Of a stretch of 64,000 nt of DNA, positions 9,151 through 18,108 are shown in pieces. The translations under genes were made by a program, and so were the position numbers. A model generated the notes under the pieces. That model made no database searches, was not told where the DNA came from, and worked only from the letters and a program-made list of their open reading frames with translations. The DNA comes from Nocardia iowensis (GTDB lineage Bacteria > Actinomycetota > Actinomycetes > Mycobacteriales > Mycobacteriaceae): the NCBI RefSeq assembly GCF_019222765.1, contig NZ_CP078145.1:1798001-1862000 (forward strand). Reading direction: 5' to 3'. The stretch's first letter is position 1; each line of letters opens with the position of its first letter.

Positions 9151-9597
9151 GTGCCCAACTATCGAGTCACCGCCACCACCTCGGCTCCCGTCGACACCGT
9201 GTGGGGTCTCCTGATCGACGGTCGTAGCTGGCCGCGGTGGTCGTCCGGGCTGGACGAACTGGTCGAGGATCGCTCCAGTGGCCTCGATCCGCACGGCCAC
9301 GACGGTGTCGGTGCCGTCCGTGCGTTCCGTACCGGTCGGGTCGTCACCGGTGAGCGACTGACCGAACTGGTGCCGAACCGCCGCCTCGCCTACGAGGACG
9401 CCTTCAACTTCGCGATGAAGGACTACCGGGCCGCTGTCGAACTGGAGCCGACCGCCGCGGGCGGTACGACCATCACTTGGCACGGCACCTGGCGGATGCG
9501 GCCCGGCATCGGCTGGACCATGCCCTTCGTCCTGCCCGGGGTGATGCAGCGGATGGCGGACGACCTCGCCGGATACGCGGCCAAGGAGACTGGGTGA
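9151..9597 (+). CDS. SRPBCC (START-like) family protein
   Basis: 148 residues from GTG 9151, with GAAAGGA (9138-9144) at good spacing. The opening YRVTATTSAPVDTVWGLLID and the following WPRWSSGLDELVED match the first strand, helix and WxxW-like region of polyketide cyclase/Bet v 1-like SRPBCC proteins; the tail holds the long C-terminal helix (VMQRMADDLAGYA). These proteins bind hydrophobic ligands and some are cyclases or lipid carriers; the ligand cannot be told. It is the last gene of the TetR-peptidase unit and converges on the PKS. Confidence 0.82.
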   Translation: MPNYRVTATTSAPVDTVWGLLIDGRSWPRWSSGLDELVEDRSSGLDPHGHDGVGAVRAFRTGRVVTGERLTELVPNRRLAYEDAFNFAMKDYRAAVELEPTAAGGTTITWHGTWRMRPGIGWTMPFVLPGVMQRMADDLAGYAAKETG

Positions 9598-9623
9598 ATG
9601 ACCGGCGACCGTGAGACTCGGGA

Positions 9624-9652
9624 CGGCGGCCGCCGCACCACTGCGGCCGTCG
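9624..9652. terminator. Likely bidirectional terminator between convergent genes
   Basis: CGGCGGCCGC (9624-9633) can pair with GCGGCCGTCG (9643-9652), about 10 bp with one G-U pair and a 9-base loop. It lies between the SRPBCC gene on the plus strand and the PKS end on the minus strand. No U-tract follows, which is common for hairpin terminators in high-GC actinobacteria. Confidence 0.55.
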
Positions 9653-9689
9653 CCCGCCACGACGGCACGCACGCGCGCCGCCTAGCTGA

Positions 9690-12600
9690 TCATGAATTCT
9701 CGGCCCGCTCCAGTTCCCCAGCCATCTTGGCGCCGATGTCGGACAACCCGAGCCCCAGCGCCCGCGCCATCTGCACGGGGGCGAGCTCCACGCCGGTCAG
9801 CCGACCGGCACGCGCGGCGAACTCGACCGCCATCAGCGAATCCATGCCCAACTCCAACAGCGGCGTTTGTACGTCGACGGCATCGGGGGACACTCCCATG
9901 ACCACCGCGAGTACACCGACCAGTTCAGCGGTGACCGCAGCTGGGCGTTCCCCGGACGGCAGTGCCATGATCCGCGCGCGCAGTGCCGCCGACCCGCTAC
10001 CCTCGGTGTCCGATCCCCGGGCGTAATCGGCGAAACGGGCCGACCGGGTCACCGCGGGCGTCGTGGCCGCGGCTGTCGCCCAGTCCATATCGAAGATCGA
10101 TGCGTGCGCAATCCCGAGCCGCAGGCACTCACCGAGGTAGTCGGCCCCGGTATCCATCGGTATCGGCCGCAGCCCCACGGCGGCGAGGTACCGCACGGTT
10201 TCGCTATCCGCCTCAGCCATGCCGCCGCCTGCCATCGAGCCCCAATCCAGGCACAGTGCGGGCGCGCCGCGCCGGCGGCGGTGCTGCGCGAACGCTTGCA
10301 GCGCGGCATTGGCCGCGGCGTAGGCCACTTGCGGGAAGCCGCCGAGCAGCGCACTGACCGATGACCAGAGGACAAAGCAATCCAGCTCGACCCCGGCCGT
10401 ACGCAAAGCGCTGTCGAGGTTGCGCGCGCCGTCGACCTTTCCGGCGAAGACCTGCGCGGTCCGCTCCGGTGTCAGCGACTCCACGGGGGTGTTGTCGACA
10501 ATGCCCGCCGCGTGGAAGACACCGCGCAGCGGTACATCCCGCGCCGCAGCGCGCGCAACGAGAGCCGTCACCGCGTCGTAGTCGGCGATGTCGACCTTCT
10601 CCTCGACCACTTCCACTCCGGCGGCAGCGAATTCGGTCAGCTGCCGTTCGGCGTCCGCACCGACCGCGCCCCGGCGGCCGACCAGTACGAGGTGGCGTGC
10701 ACCCGCCCGCACCAGCCAGCGTGCCGTCGCGAGACCGAATGCACCGAAGCCGCCGGTGATGAGATAGCTGGCAGCACAATGGATCCCGATCTCCGGGGCC
10801 TGGCGGCCGACGGACGGCCGCTGGTCGAGGTCGAGCACCACCCGTCCGATCCGCTTCGGCCGCACCACCGCCTCGAACGCCGCCGCGACCTCGGCGCTCG
10901 GATACATCTGGAACGGCAGGTGCTGATAGATCCCCGACTCGAGTTTCGCCACCAATTCCTGGGTGTATTGCCGAATGACCAACGGCCGGAACCGCATCAG
11001 GCGATCGAGGTCGACCGCGATGAAGGACAGATTGCGGTCGAACGGCCGCAGGTCGATGACGCCGCCGCCGTAGATGTCGGCCTTGCCGATTTCTACGATG
11101 CGCCCGAACTCCGCCGCCACATTGAGATTCTGTCGCACGAATTCGCCAGGGACACTGCTCAATACGACATCGGCGCCGTACCCCTCGGTGATCCGCAGGA
11201 CGTCGTCGACGAAGGTGACCGTCCGCGAGTCGATGACATGGTTGGCGCCCGCCGACAGCGCGTAAGCCCGACGCTCCTCGCTACCGGCCGCCGCGATGAC
11301 CACCGCGCCGAGCCGTCGCGCCACCTGGATCGCTGCCAGTCCGACGCCGCCCGCGCCGCCGTGCACGAGCACGATCTCACCGGACTGGATGCGCGCCGCT
11401 TCGATCAGCGCGATCTCCGCGGTGAGAAAGGGCACCCAGGAGCTGCATACCCCTGGTTCCCAGTGCGGTGGCACCACTACTGCGAAGTTCTGATCGGTGG
11501 TGAGGAACCGGCGCGCCATATCGGGAGCGGACACGAGGACTCGATCCCCGGCGGTGATGTCGCTGACTCCCGGCCCGATATCGACCACGGTGCCGGTGCC
11601 CTCGAGACCGATCCCTTTTCCGAAGAACGTGCCTTCCAGGTATTCGTCGGTCAGCACGCCCAGCACTTTGTAGGCATCTTTTGCATTGAGTCCCAGAGCG
11701 TCCATGCGGATTTCGATTTCGCCGTTTCCGGGCGGCGTGCGGTCGGTCTCGCGCCAGGCCAGGTCCTCGAGCAGCCGCGTGCGGGGTGGCTCGAGCACGA
11801 ACGACCCTTCGGAGTCGTCGGGCGCGCGCTGTTCGTCGCGGCAACGCAAATGCTCCGCGAGGGTGCCACGGACACATTGCGCCCATCGGGTGCCCGAGCG
11901 CAGGCACACTTCGTCCTGCCCATCCCGATCGGTTGTGCTGTGCAGTAGTTCGCGGACAATCTGGTCCACCGACGTGTCCGGTTCGGTGTCGATCAGCCGC
12001 CACCGCCGCGACGGTTGTTCGTTGAACAGCGATCGGCGCGCTCCGACCAGCCCGCCGTGCGAAATGTCGAACTCGGCCGCCCCGGCCGCTGGCAGGCACA
12101 GGCTATTCGCTGTCACCACGACCCCGGTGATCGCGTCGTCGAAAGGTGCTGCCGCCCTGGCGATCCGGGCAAGCGCGTACACATTGTCCGACGCCGCGAA
12201 TCCGGCGCCCGCGATGACTATCAACCGGGCCCGGTCCACCTCGTCGACCGCGAGCCCCGCGCGCAGTGCCGCCGCTATATCGGTCTCGACATCCGGCCCG
12301 AGCACGTCGGCGATCTCCAGCACACCGGAATGCGGCCATGCTCCGGCGATCGACCTCGCGCGCACCACAGCGCTATTCCCTAGTGCGACAACCAATCCGA
12401 ACTCCCGCACCGGCACATCCGAAGCCTCGGCATCGAGCTCGTCGAGTTGCTCCCAGCGCGGTTCGTAGAAGACCCGTGCCATCCGGTCGAGCACCGGCAT
12501 CGGCAGTGACACCGGCCGAAATTCCACTCCGCCGAGCGCCAGCACCTGCCTGCCGTCGGCGTCGAGAATATCCACGTCCGCCCGCAGCGCGCCGCCATCG

Positions 12601-15600
12601 CGCCGCCGAATCAGGACGGTGGCCGATGGCGGGATCGGCCCGAAGCGCCGGACGGTACGCACCGCCGTCGGCACGACGGCGCCAGCGAAATCGGGGCCCG
12701 ATCGCGCCGCCAAGGCCGCGACGCATTGCAACGCCGCATCCAGCACGGCCGGATGCGCAAGATGCGCACTACCTTTCGCCACCGAGGTATCGAGCTCGGC
12801 GACTACGAAGTCCGCGCCGATGCGGGCCTCGATGACGCATTGGAACGCCGGACCGTACGCCAGTCCGTGCTCGGCGAGCACCGGATACAGATCGGCACCG
12901 CGAACCGTCGTCGTCTCGCCGCCGGTGGGCAGTTCGACGATCCGGGGCCGCAGCGGGCCTTCGACGAGCCGGCCCGACGCGTGCGGTGTCCAGGTGAAAC
13001 CTTGTGCGGACCGGGCGGACATGGTGAACCGTTTCGTCGACTCCTCGACGGTCGAGCGGAGCAGCGGCACGTCGTGCGGATCGATCACCAGCGGCGTGAC
13101 GAACCGGATGTCCTCGAGCGCCAACTCCTCCCGACCGGTTCGGATCGCGGCCGCGCTCAGTGCGGCGTCGAGGTAGGCCGCGCCGGGCAAAACGACGGCA
13201 CCGCCGACGACATGATCGTGCAGCCACGGCAGCGAGCTGACCGAGAGTCCCGCGATCCACTCCGGTTCGGCGAGCTCCGGCCGCTCGCCGAGCATCGGGT
13301 AGCGAATATCGGTGCCGAGCCGGTCCCGCACCACCGGTTCCGTATCCGTCCATACCCGGGTCTTCTGCCACGGGTAGGCGGGCAGTGGGGCGTGTCGCGC
13401 GAACGCGGTGCCACCGGGGACCGAGGAACCGTCCAGGCTGCCCACGATGTAGAGCTCGGCGATCGCGCGCCGCAGGCCGACCAGATCGCCTTCTTTGCGG
13501 GACAGGGTGCCTATCGACGTGCCCGTCTCGCCGGAACGCACCAGGATCTCCCGTATATTGCCGCTCAGTACCGGATGCGGCCCGACCTCGAGGAATACCC
13601 GGTGCCCGTCCGCGACCAGACTGCCGACGGTGTCGGCGAAACGCACCGGCTCGCGGACATTCCGGCACCAGTACCGCGCATCCCATTCCGGCCCGTTCAC
13701 CCGGGCGCCGGATACGGTGGAGAACAGCGGGATCCGCGGCTCCTGCGGCGCGAGATCGGCCAGCGCCGATCGCAACTCGTCGAGGATCGGGTCCATCAAG
13801 TGCGAGTGGTAGCCGACCTCGACGTCGAGGACGCGGACGAAGGCACCCGACGCGGCCAGTTCCTCCTGCACCCGCGCGACCGTCGCCCGGTCACCGGCCA
13901 AGGTGACCGCGGTGGGGCTGTTGACGGCCGCCACCGACACGCCATCGGCGTTCGAGAGTGCTTCCAGTACTTCGTTTTCCGGCAATCCGACGGCGATCAT
14001 CGCACCACCGGTAGTGGCCTGCAGACGGGCCCGGTGGTAGCTCACCAGCAGCGCGTCGCGCAGGCTGAGCATCCCGGAAACATAAGCCGCGCTGACCTCG
14101 CCGACGCTGTGGCCGACGATCGCCGCCGGGCGCACACCCAACTCCGCGAGCTCGGCCGCCAGGCAGACCTGGATGAGGAAGTTCGCCGGCTGGGCGATCT
14201 CCGTTGTGGTGACTCGTGATTCTTCCTCGGGTCGCAGCAGCTCTTCGATGAGCGACCAGCCCGCGATCGCGGCGAACTCGGTGTCGATCCGCTGCGCGGT
14301 CCGCGCGAAGACACCACCGGACACCAACAGGTCGCGGCCCATCCGCCACCACTGCGGACCCATCCCGCTGAAAACGAATACCGGCCGCGCGGAACGCTCG
14401 GCGAGTGCGCGGAAGGGCGGCCGGTCCGCGCCCATGGCGAAGTTCTGCAGCTTGGTCTGCAGATCCGTCGAATCCGAGAAGTCGAATGCCGCGCGGAACG
14501 GATGGTGTGCCCGCCGCGTCCATGCCGCGGCGACGAGAGCGTGGATGTCGTGCTGCTGCTCGATCAGCGCGGCGAATCGGCGCGCCAGCTCGCGCGTCGC
14601 ATCCGGAGTGCGGCCGGAGACCGGCAGTACCGGAAATACCGGGGGAGCGGGCTCCGTCGAGACCTGTTCGGGCGCTTGCACAATGGCGTGTGCGTTGGTC
14701 CCGCCATAGCCGAAGCTGTTCACCGCCGCGAGAACATCCCCGGTATCAGACAGCTCTTGAACCTCGGTGGGCACCCGAACGTTCAACTCCGCGAAGGGAA
14801 TTTCCGGATTGGGGCGCTGCAGCCACCCCTGCGGCACGATCGTCCGATGGTAGACCGACAGCGTGGCTTTGATCAGTCCCGCGATGCCCGCCGCGGCTTC
14901 CAGGTGTCCGATCGTTGCCTTGACGGAACCGACATCGAGCGGCCGCTCCCGGCCGGGCGCGATGCCGTAAACCCTACCGAGAGCGTTCATCTCGAGCGGA
15001 TCACCGACCGGTGTTCCGGTGCCGTGTGCCTCGACGTAGCCCACTTCGTGCGGTGCGATACCCGCGTCGGCGCACACCGCCCGCGCCAGCTCTTCCTGCG
15101 CGACCGGGTTGGGCACGGGGATGGCCGCGGTCCTGCCGTCCTGGTTCACGCCGGTGCCGCGCACGATGGCATAGACCCGGTCGCCGTCGCGCCGCGCGGC
15201 ATCGAGTCGTTTGAGCACCACGATCCCGGCGCCTTCACCTCGGCCGTAACCATCGGCCGAGGCGTCGAATGCCTTGCAGCGGCCGTCGGCGGACAGGAAG
15301 CGGCCCTTGCTCATCGACACCGACGTCTCCGGCTGCAGCATGATATTGACGCCGCCCGCGAGCGCCGACTCGCACTCGCCGGCCAGAATCGCGCGCCTGG
15401 CCTGGTGTACCGCGACCAGCGAGGACGAGCACGCGGTATCGATGGTCATGCTGGGTCCCCGCAGGTTCAGCACGTAGGACAGCCGGTTGGACAGCAACGT
15501 GAACGTATAACTCATCGCCGTGTGCCCAGAAATGAACGGCCGTGCCGCGGGCGTGATGCGGGAAATAGCGTTGTCACTGGTGAAGGCGCCGATGTACACC

Positions 15601-15989
15601 CCAAGCGGCTGACCGTGCACGCGTGCGGTGAGGCCAGCGTCTTCCAGTGCCTCCCAAGCCACTTCGAGCAGCAGTCGCTGCTGTGGGTCGACGATCGAGG
15701 CCTCGCGCGGCGAGATACCGAAGAACTCGGGGTCGAAGTCCCACACCGAGTCGGTCAGGAACCCGCCGTGACGGGAGTACATGCGCCCCGGCGCTTCCGG
15801 ATCCGGGTCGTAGTACTTGTCGAGGTTCCAGCGGTCGGCGGGTACCTCGACGATCCCATCCTTCTTGGTACGCAACAGATCCCAGAAGCTCGCGGTGTCG
15901 CGCACACCCCCGGGAAATCGGCACCCGATACCCACGATCGCGATCTGATCGGCGGATCGCTGATCCCCGCGCACGTCGCTGACTGTCAT
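9690..15989 (-). CDS. Single-module highly reducing type I polyketide synthase (KS-AT-DH-ER-KR-ACP)
   Basis: 2,099 residues from ATG 15989, preceded by AAGGGGAG; an upstream frame to 16043 is less likely. Domains in order: KS with triad Cys187 (DTACSSSL), His322 (EAHGTGTP) and His362 (GHLEAAAG); AT with Ser628 (GHSVGE); DH with His926 (HVVGGAVVLP) and Asp1084 (LDAALQ); a structural region; ER with HGGAGGVGLA (about 1543-1552); KR with TGGFGAFG (about 1745-1752), Ser1877, Tyr1890 and Asn1894; and ACP with Ser2051 (LGMDSL). Every catalytic residue I looked for is present, and there is no thioesterase. Order and length resemble mycobacterial Mas (about 2,110 residues), which elongates acyl chains iteratively. 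The AT motif VGYHSH does not settle malonyl versus methylmalonyl use. Last gene of the minus-strand locus. Confidence 0.93.
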   Translation of the reverse strand: MTVSDVRGDQRSADQIAIVGIGCRFPGGVRDTASFWDLLRTKKDGIVEVPADRWNLDKYYDPDPEAPGRMYSRHGGFLTDSVWDFDPEFFGISPREASIVDPQQRLLLEVAWEALEDAGLTARVHGQPLGVYIGAFTSDNAISRITPAARPFISGHTAMSYTFTLLSNRLSYVLNLRGPSMTIDTACSSSLVAVHQARRAILAGECESALAGGVNIMLQPETSVSMSKGRFLSADGRCKAFDASADGYGRGEGAGIVVLKRLDAARRDGDRVYAIVRGTGVNQDGRTAAIPVPNPVAQEELARAVCADAGIAPHEVGYVEAHGTGTPVGDPLEMNALGRVYGIAPGRERPLDVGSVKATIGHLEAAAGIAGLIKATLSVYHRTIVPQGWLQRPNPEIPFAELNVRVPTEVQELSDTGDVLAAVNSFGYGGTNAHAIVQAPEQVSTEPAPPVFPVLPVSGRTPDATRELARRFAALIEQQHDIHALVAAAWTRRAHHPFRAAFDFSDSTDLQTKLQNFAMGADRPPFRALAERSARPVFVFSGMGPQWWRMGRDLLVSGGVFARTAQRIDTEFAAIAGWSLIEELLRPEEESRVTTTEIAQPANFLIQVCLAAELAELGVRPAAIVGHSVGEVSAAYVSGMLSLRDALLVSYHRARLQATTGGAMIAVGLPENEVLEALSNADGVSVAAVNSPTAVTLAGDRATVARVQEELAASGAFVRVLDVEVGYHSHLMDPILDELRSALADLAPQEPRIPLFSTVSGARVNGPEWDARYWCRNVREPVRFADTVGSLVADGHRVFLEVGPHPVLSGNIREILVRSGETGTSIGTLSRKEGDLVGLRRAIAELYIVGSLDGSSVPGGTAFARHAPLPAYPWQKTRVWTDTEPVVRDRLGTDIRYPMLGERPELAEPEWIAGLSVSSLPWLHDHVVGGAVVLPGAAYLDAALSAAAIRTGREELALEDIRFVTPLVIDPHDVPLLRSTVEESTKRFTMSARSAQGFTWTPHASGRLVEGPLRPRIVELPTGGETTTVRGADLYPVLAEHGLAYGPAFQCVIEARIGADFVVAELDTSVAKGSAHLAHPAVLDAALQCVAALAARSGPDFAGAVVPTAVRTVRRFGPIPPSATVLIRRRDGGALRADVDILDADGRQVLALGGVEFRPVSLPMPVLDRMARVFYEPRWEQLDELDAEASDVPVREFGLVVALGNSAVVRARSIAGAWPHSGVLEIADVLGPDVETDIAAALRAGLAVDEVDRARLIVIAGAGFAASDNVYALARIARAAAPFDDAITGVVVTANSLCLPAAGAAEFDISHGGLVGARRSLFNEQPSRRWRLIDTEPDTSVDQIVRELLHSTTDRDGQDEVCLRSGTRWAQCVRGTLAEHLRCRDEQRAPDDSEGSFVLEPPRTRLLEDLAWRETDRTPPGNGEIEIRMDALGLNAKDAYKVLGVLTDEYLEGTFFGKGIGLEGTGTVVDIGPGVSDITAGDRVLVSAPDMARRFLTTDQNFAVVVPPHWEPGVCSSWVPFLTAEIALIEAARIQSGEIVLVHGGAGGVGLAAIQVARRLGAVVIAAAGSEERRAYALSAGANHVIDSRTVTFVDDVLRITEGYGADVVLSSVPGEFVRQNLNVAAEFGRIVEIGKADIYGGGVIDLRPFDRNLSFIAVDLDRLMRFRPLVIRQYTQELVAKLESGIYQHLPFQMYPSAEVAAAFEAVVRPKRIGRVVLDLDQRPSVGRQAPEIGIHCAASYLITGGFGAFGLATARWLVRAGARHLVLVGRRGAVGADAERQLTEFAAAGVEVVEEKVDIADYDAVTALVARAAARDVPLRGVFHAAGIVDNTPVESLTPERTAQVFAGKVDGARNLDSALRTAGVELDCFVLWSSVSALLGGFPQVAYAAANAALQAFAQHRRRRGAPALCLDWGSMAGGGMAEADSETVRYLAAVGLRPIPMDTGADYLGECLRLGIAHASIFDMDWATAAATTPAVTRSARFADYARGSDTEGSGSAALRARIMALPSGERPAAVTAELVGVLAVVMGVSPDAVDVQTPLLELGMDSLMAVEFAARAGRLTGVELAPVQMARALGLGLSDIGAKMAGELERAENS

Positions 15990-16060
15990 TGACTCCCCTT
16001 GTCGATAGCGAATCCCTTGGTACGCAACCCGAACCACCGGCACCGCTGGTGGTCAGGCAC

Positions 16061-16996
16061 TCACGATTGCCCGGCCCGGACCGGGGGCGATCCGGCAGTT
16101 GCGCCGACCGCCGACGAATGCCGATAGGCCAGACAGGCCGCGGAGCCGTCATAGGCGGCCAGGAACACCGTCGTCCGCGCGGCCGTCAACCGGCCGGACT
16201 CCTGCGCGGCGAGGTAGGCGTGCACCGGTGCCGCGGAGTACGGATCGCCGGTCCGCGGGTCGATCCCGGCGACGGCGGCGCGCGGAAGTCCGAGCGTGCT
16301 CGCCAGCCGCGCCGGAAAGTCCCGGCTCGGCGCGGGCGCGAGGAGCACCGCTCTGCCCTCGGCGAAGTCGGATTCCGTGAGTCCCTCATCCGCGAGGCAA
16401 GCGCGCACCGCCGCGGCGGCCACCGGCAGCGGATCGTCGCGAATGACGGCATGTCCGGTCGCGCGGCCGTTCGTACCGGCTTCGTCGAGGTCCACCCACA
16501 CCGAAAGCTCGACCGGCCCGGTCGGCTCGACGGTATGCAGACGACCGAATCCTCCTGCGGTAGCGTCTTTTCCGAGCAGAATCGCGGCGCCGCTGGGGGT
16601 ATACAGTGCGTCGGTGATGTCGCGCCGGGTCGAGGGATGGGCGTCCCCGGCCACCAGCAGCGCGTAGTTCACTTCCGGCCCGAGCAGGAAGGATTCGGCG
16701 ACATCGATCGCGTGGATCAGACCGGCGGCGCCGTGCATGACATCGAAAGAGAAGGCGGGTACTCGACCGGGCCGGTAATCGAGACCGAGGCCGAGACGCT
16801 TCTGAACGATCGCCGCTACCGCTGGTTCGCAGAGATTGTTGTCCCGGAAAACGCCTGCGTTGACCAGCATTCCGACCTCGTCGACGTCGACGCGCGCACG
16901 GTCAAGGCACGTCCGTGCCGCACGAGTCGCCAGTTCGATGTAGCTGCCGGTGTCCCGATCGGTGTGCACCGCAGCGGACAGGATCGCGGTGGGCAC
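16061..16996 (-). CDS. FabH-like thiolase-fold protein lacking the catalytic Cys
   Basis: 311 residues from GTG 16996, two bases after the stop of the preceding KASIII gene, with GGAGGC as Shine-Dalgarno. The fold is recognisable from AFSFDVMHGAAGLIHAI, which aligns with the FabH nucleophile segment, but the Cys position is Ala (Ala90). I also find no clear His and Asn partners. It therefore probably does not condense by the usual mechanism. Likely roles are a non-catalytic partner of the adjacent active KASIII (a heterodimer, by analogy with chain-length-factor and OleB/PqsB-type pairs) or an acyl carrier/transfer protein. Length is slightly below the ~330-residue norm. The PKS start follows after 71 bp. 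Confidence 0.8.
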   Translation of the reverse strand: MPTAILSAAVHTDRDTGSYIELATRAARTCLDRARVDVDEVGMLVNAGVFRDNNLCEPAVAAIVQKRLGLGLDYRPGRVPAFSFDVMHGAAGLIHAIDVAESFLLGPEVNYALLVAGDAHPSTRRDITDALYTPSGAAILLGKDATAGGFGRLHTVEPTGPVELSVWVDLDEAGTNGRATGHAVIRDDPLPVAAAAVRACLADEGLTESDFAEGRAVLLAPAPSRDFPARLASTLGLPRAAVAGIDPRTGDPYSAAPVHAYLAAQESGRLTAARTTVFLAAYDGSAACLAYRHSSAVGATAGSPPVRAGQS

Positions 16997-16998
16997 GG

Positions 16999-18087
16999 CT
17001 ACGCCTCCAGGCGCGAGATGGTCGTGGCGAGACCGCCGGAGACGATGCCGGACGCCTGGGAGAACATCAGGATCTTCGACCCCTTGGGGATCCGCTGCTG
17101 CCGCAGGTGCTCGTGCAGCACCAGGAAATGCGATGTCGATCCGGTGTTGCCGTAATCGTGCAGCACATTGAGTGCCGTCGGCACCGGCTCGCCGAAGCGC
17201 TGTCCGGCCAGATCGTGCAGATACTCGATGACCGGCCCGCTGAACTGGTGGTAGATGCAGAAGTCGAAGTTCTCCCGAGCCAACCCGTTCCCGGCCTTCG
17301 CCATGACGGTGGCGATTCGATCGAGTCCCTGGCGGTAGTGGGTATCGGTCTGCATGGCGCGGTTGTCGGTGTAGAGCGCGATCCCGTTCGAGCGGTTACT
17401 CGGCATTCCGAGGCACAGTTCGGCGCCCTCGGCGAGGGTCATCAGTTCGACGTAGTGGATTTCGTCATCGTCGTCACCGCGATCGTCGACCACAACGGCG
17501 ACGCCGGCGTCGCCCAGGGTCAGTGCCGAGAACTGCGGGTCCGACCGCGTGCTGATCTCACGCACCGCCGTCTCGGCGGCGGGGGAGAGCTGCTCGCCGC
17601 TGACGACCAGACCGTTGCGCACGACGCCCGCCTTGATCATCCGGTCGAGCACGAGAACGCCGGTGACCATCCCCGCACAGGCATTCGAGACGTCGAGGCA
17701 CCTGGCCAGGGTGGCGCCGACGGCGTTGCGCAGCATGAGCGCGAAAGGTGGGGCACCGCAGTGGATTCCCTTGCCGCGAGTGCGGGTGATCGACGCCGAG
17801 ATAATGATGTCGAGTTCGTCCGCGGCGTAGTCGGAACGGCGCAGGCAATCCGCTATCGCGTGCTCGGCCAGCTCGAACGAGGACTCGTACCGTTGCGGGT
17901 GCGAATCGCAGACCCGGCGGTTCTTGACCCCGGTCACCAGGTCCAGATTGGTCACCCCCGGCACCGCCAATGCCGCGACCAATTCCTCGGTGGAACGCAC
18001 CGTTTCGGGGGTATATCGGCCGATCGACTCGAAACGCGTCCGTCGCACTACTGCTCCGTTCTGGTAATCGGTTGTGCCCGATGACAT
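16999..18087 (-). CDS. 3-oxoacyl-ACP synthase III (FabH-like), intact triad
   Basis: 362 residues. The complete FabH triad is visible: Cys137 in LDVSNACAGMV, His280 in IYHQFSGP and Asn314 in DYGNTGSTSH. The closing GSKILMFSQASGIVSGGLA is the C-terminal glycine-rich loop of the family. Expected chemistry is decarboxylative or non-decarboxylative Claisen condensation, or acyl transfer, with an acyl-CoA/ACP substrate. It lies 21 bp after the MmpL stop and 2 bp before the degenerate partner, so all three are probably one transcript with the PKS. It could provide the starter for the PKS or release its product. Confidence 0.9.
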   Translation of the reverse strand: MSSGTTDYQNGAVVRRTRFESIGRYTPETVRSTEELVAALAVPGVTNLDLVTGVKNRRVCDSHPQRYESSFELAEHAIADCLRRSDYAADELDIIISASITRTRGKGIHCGAPPFALMLRNAVGATLARCLDVSNACAGMVTGVLVLDRMIKAGVVRNGLVVSGEQLSPAAETAVREISTRSDPQFSALTLGDAGVAVVVDDRGDDDDEIHYVELMTLAEGAELCLGMPSNRSNGIALYTDNRAMQTDTHYRQGLDRIATVMAKAGNGLARENFDFCIYHQFSGPVIEYLHDLAGQRFGEPVPTALNVLHDYGNTGSTSHFLVLHEHLRQQRIPKGSKILMFSQASGIVSGGLATTISRLEA

Positions 18088-18108
18088 CCCGCCTACGGCA
18101 GGCGCGGG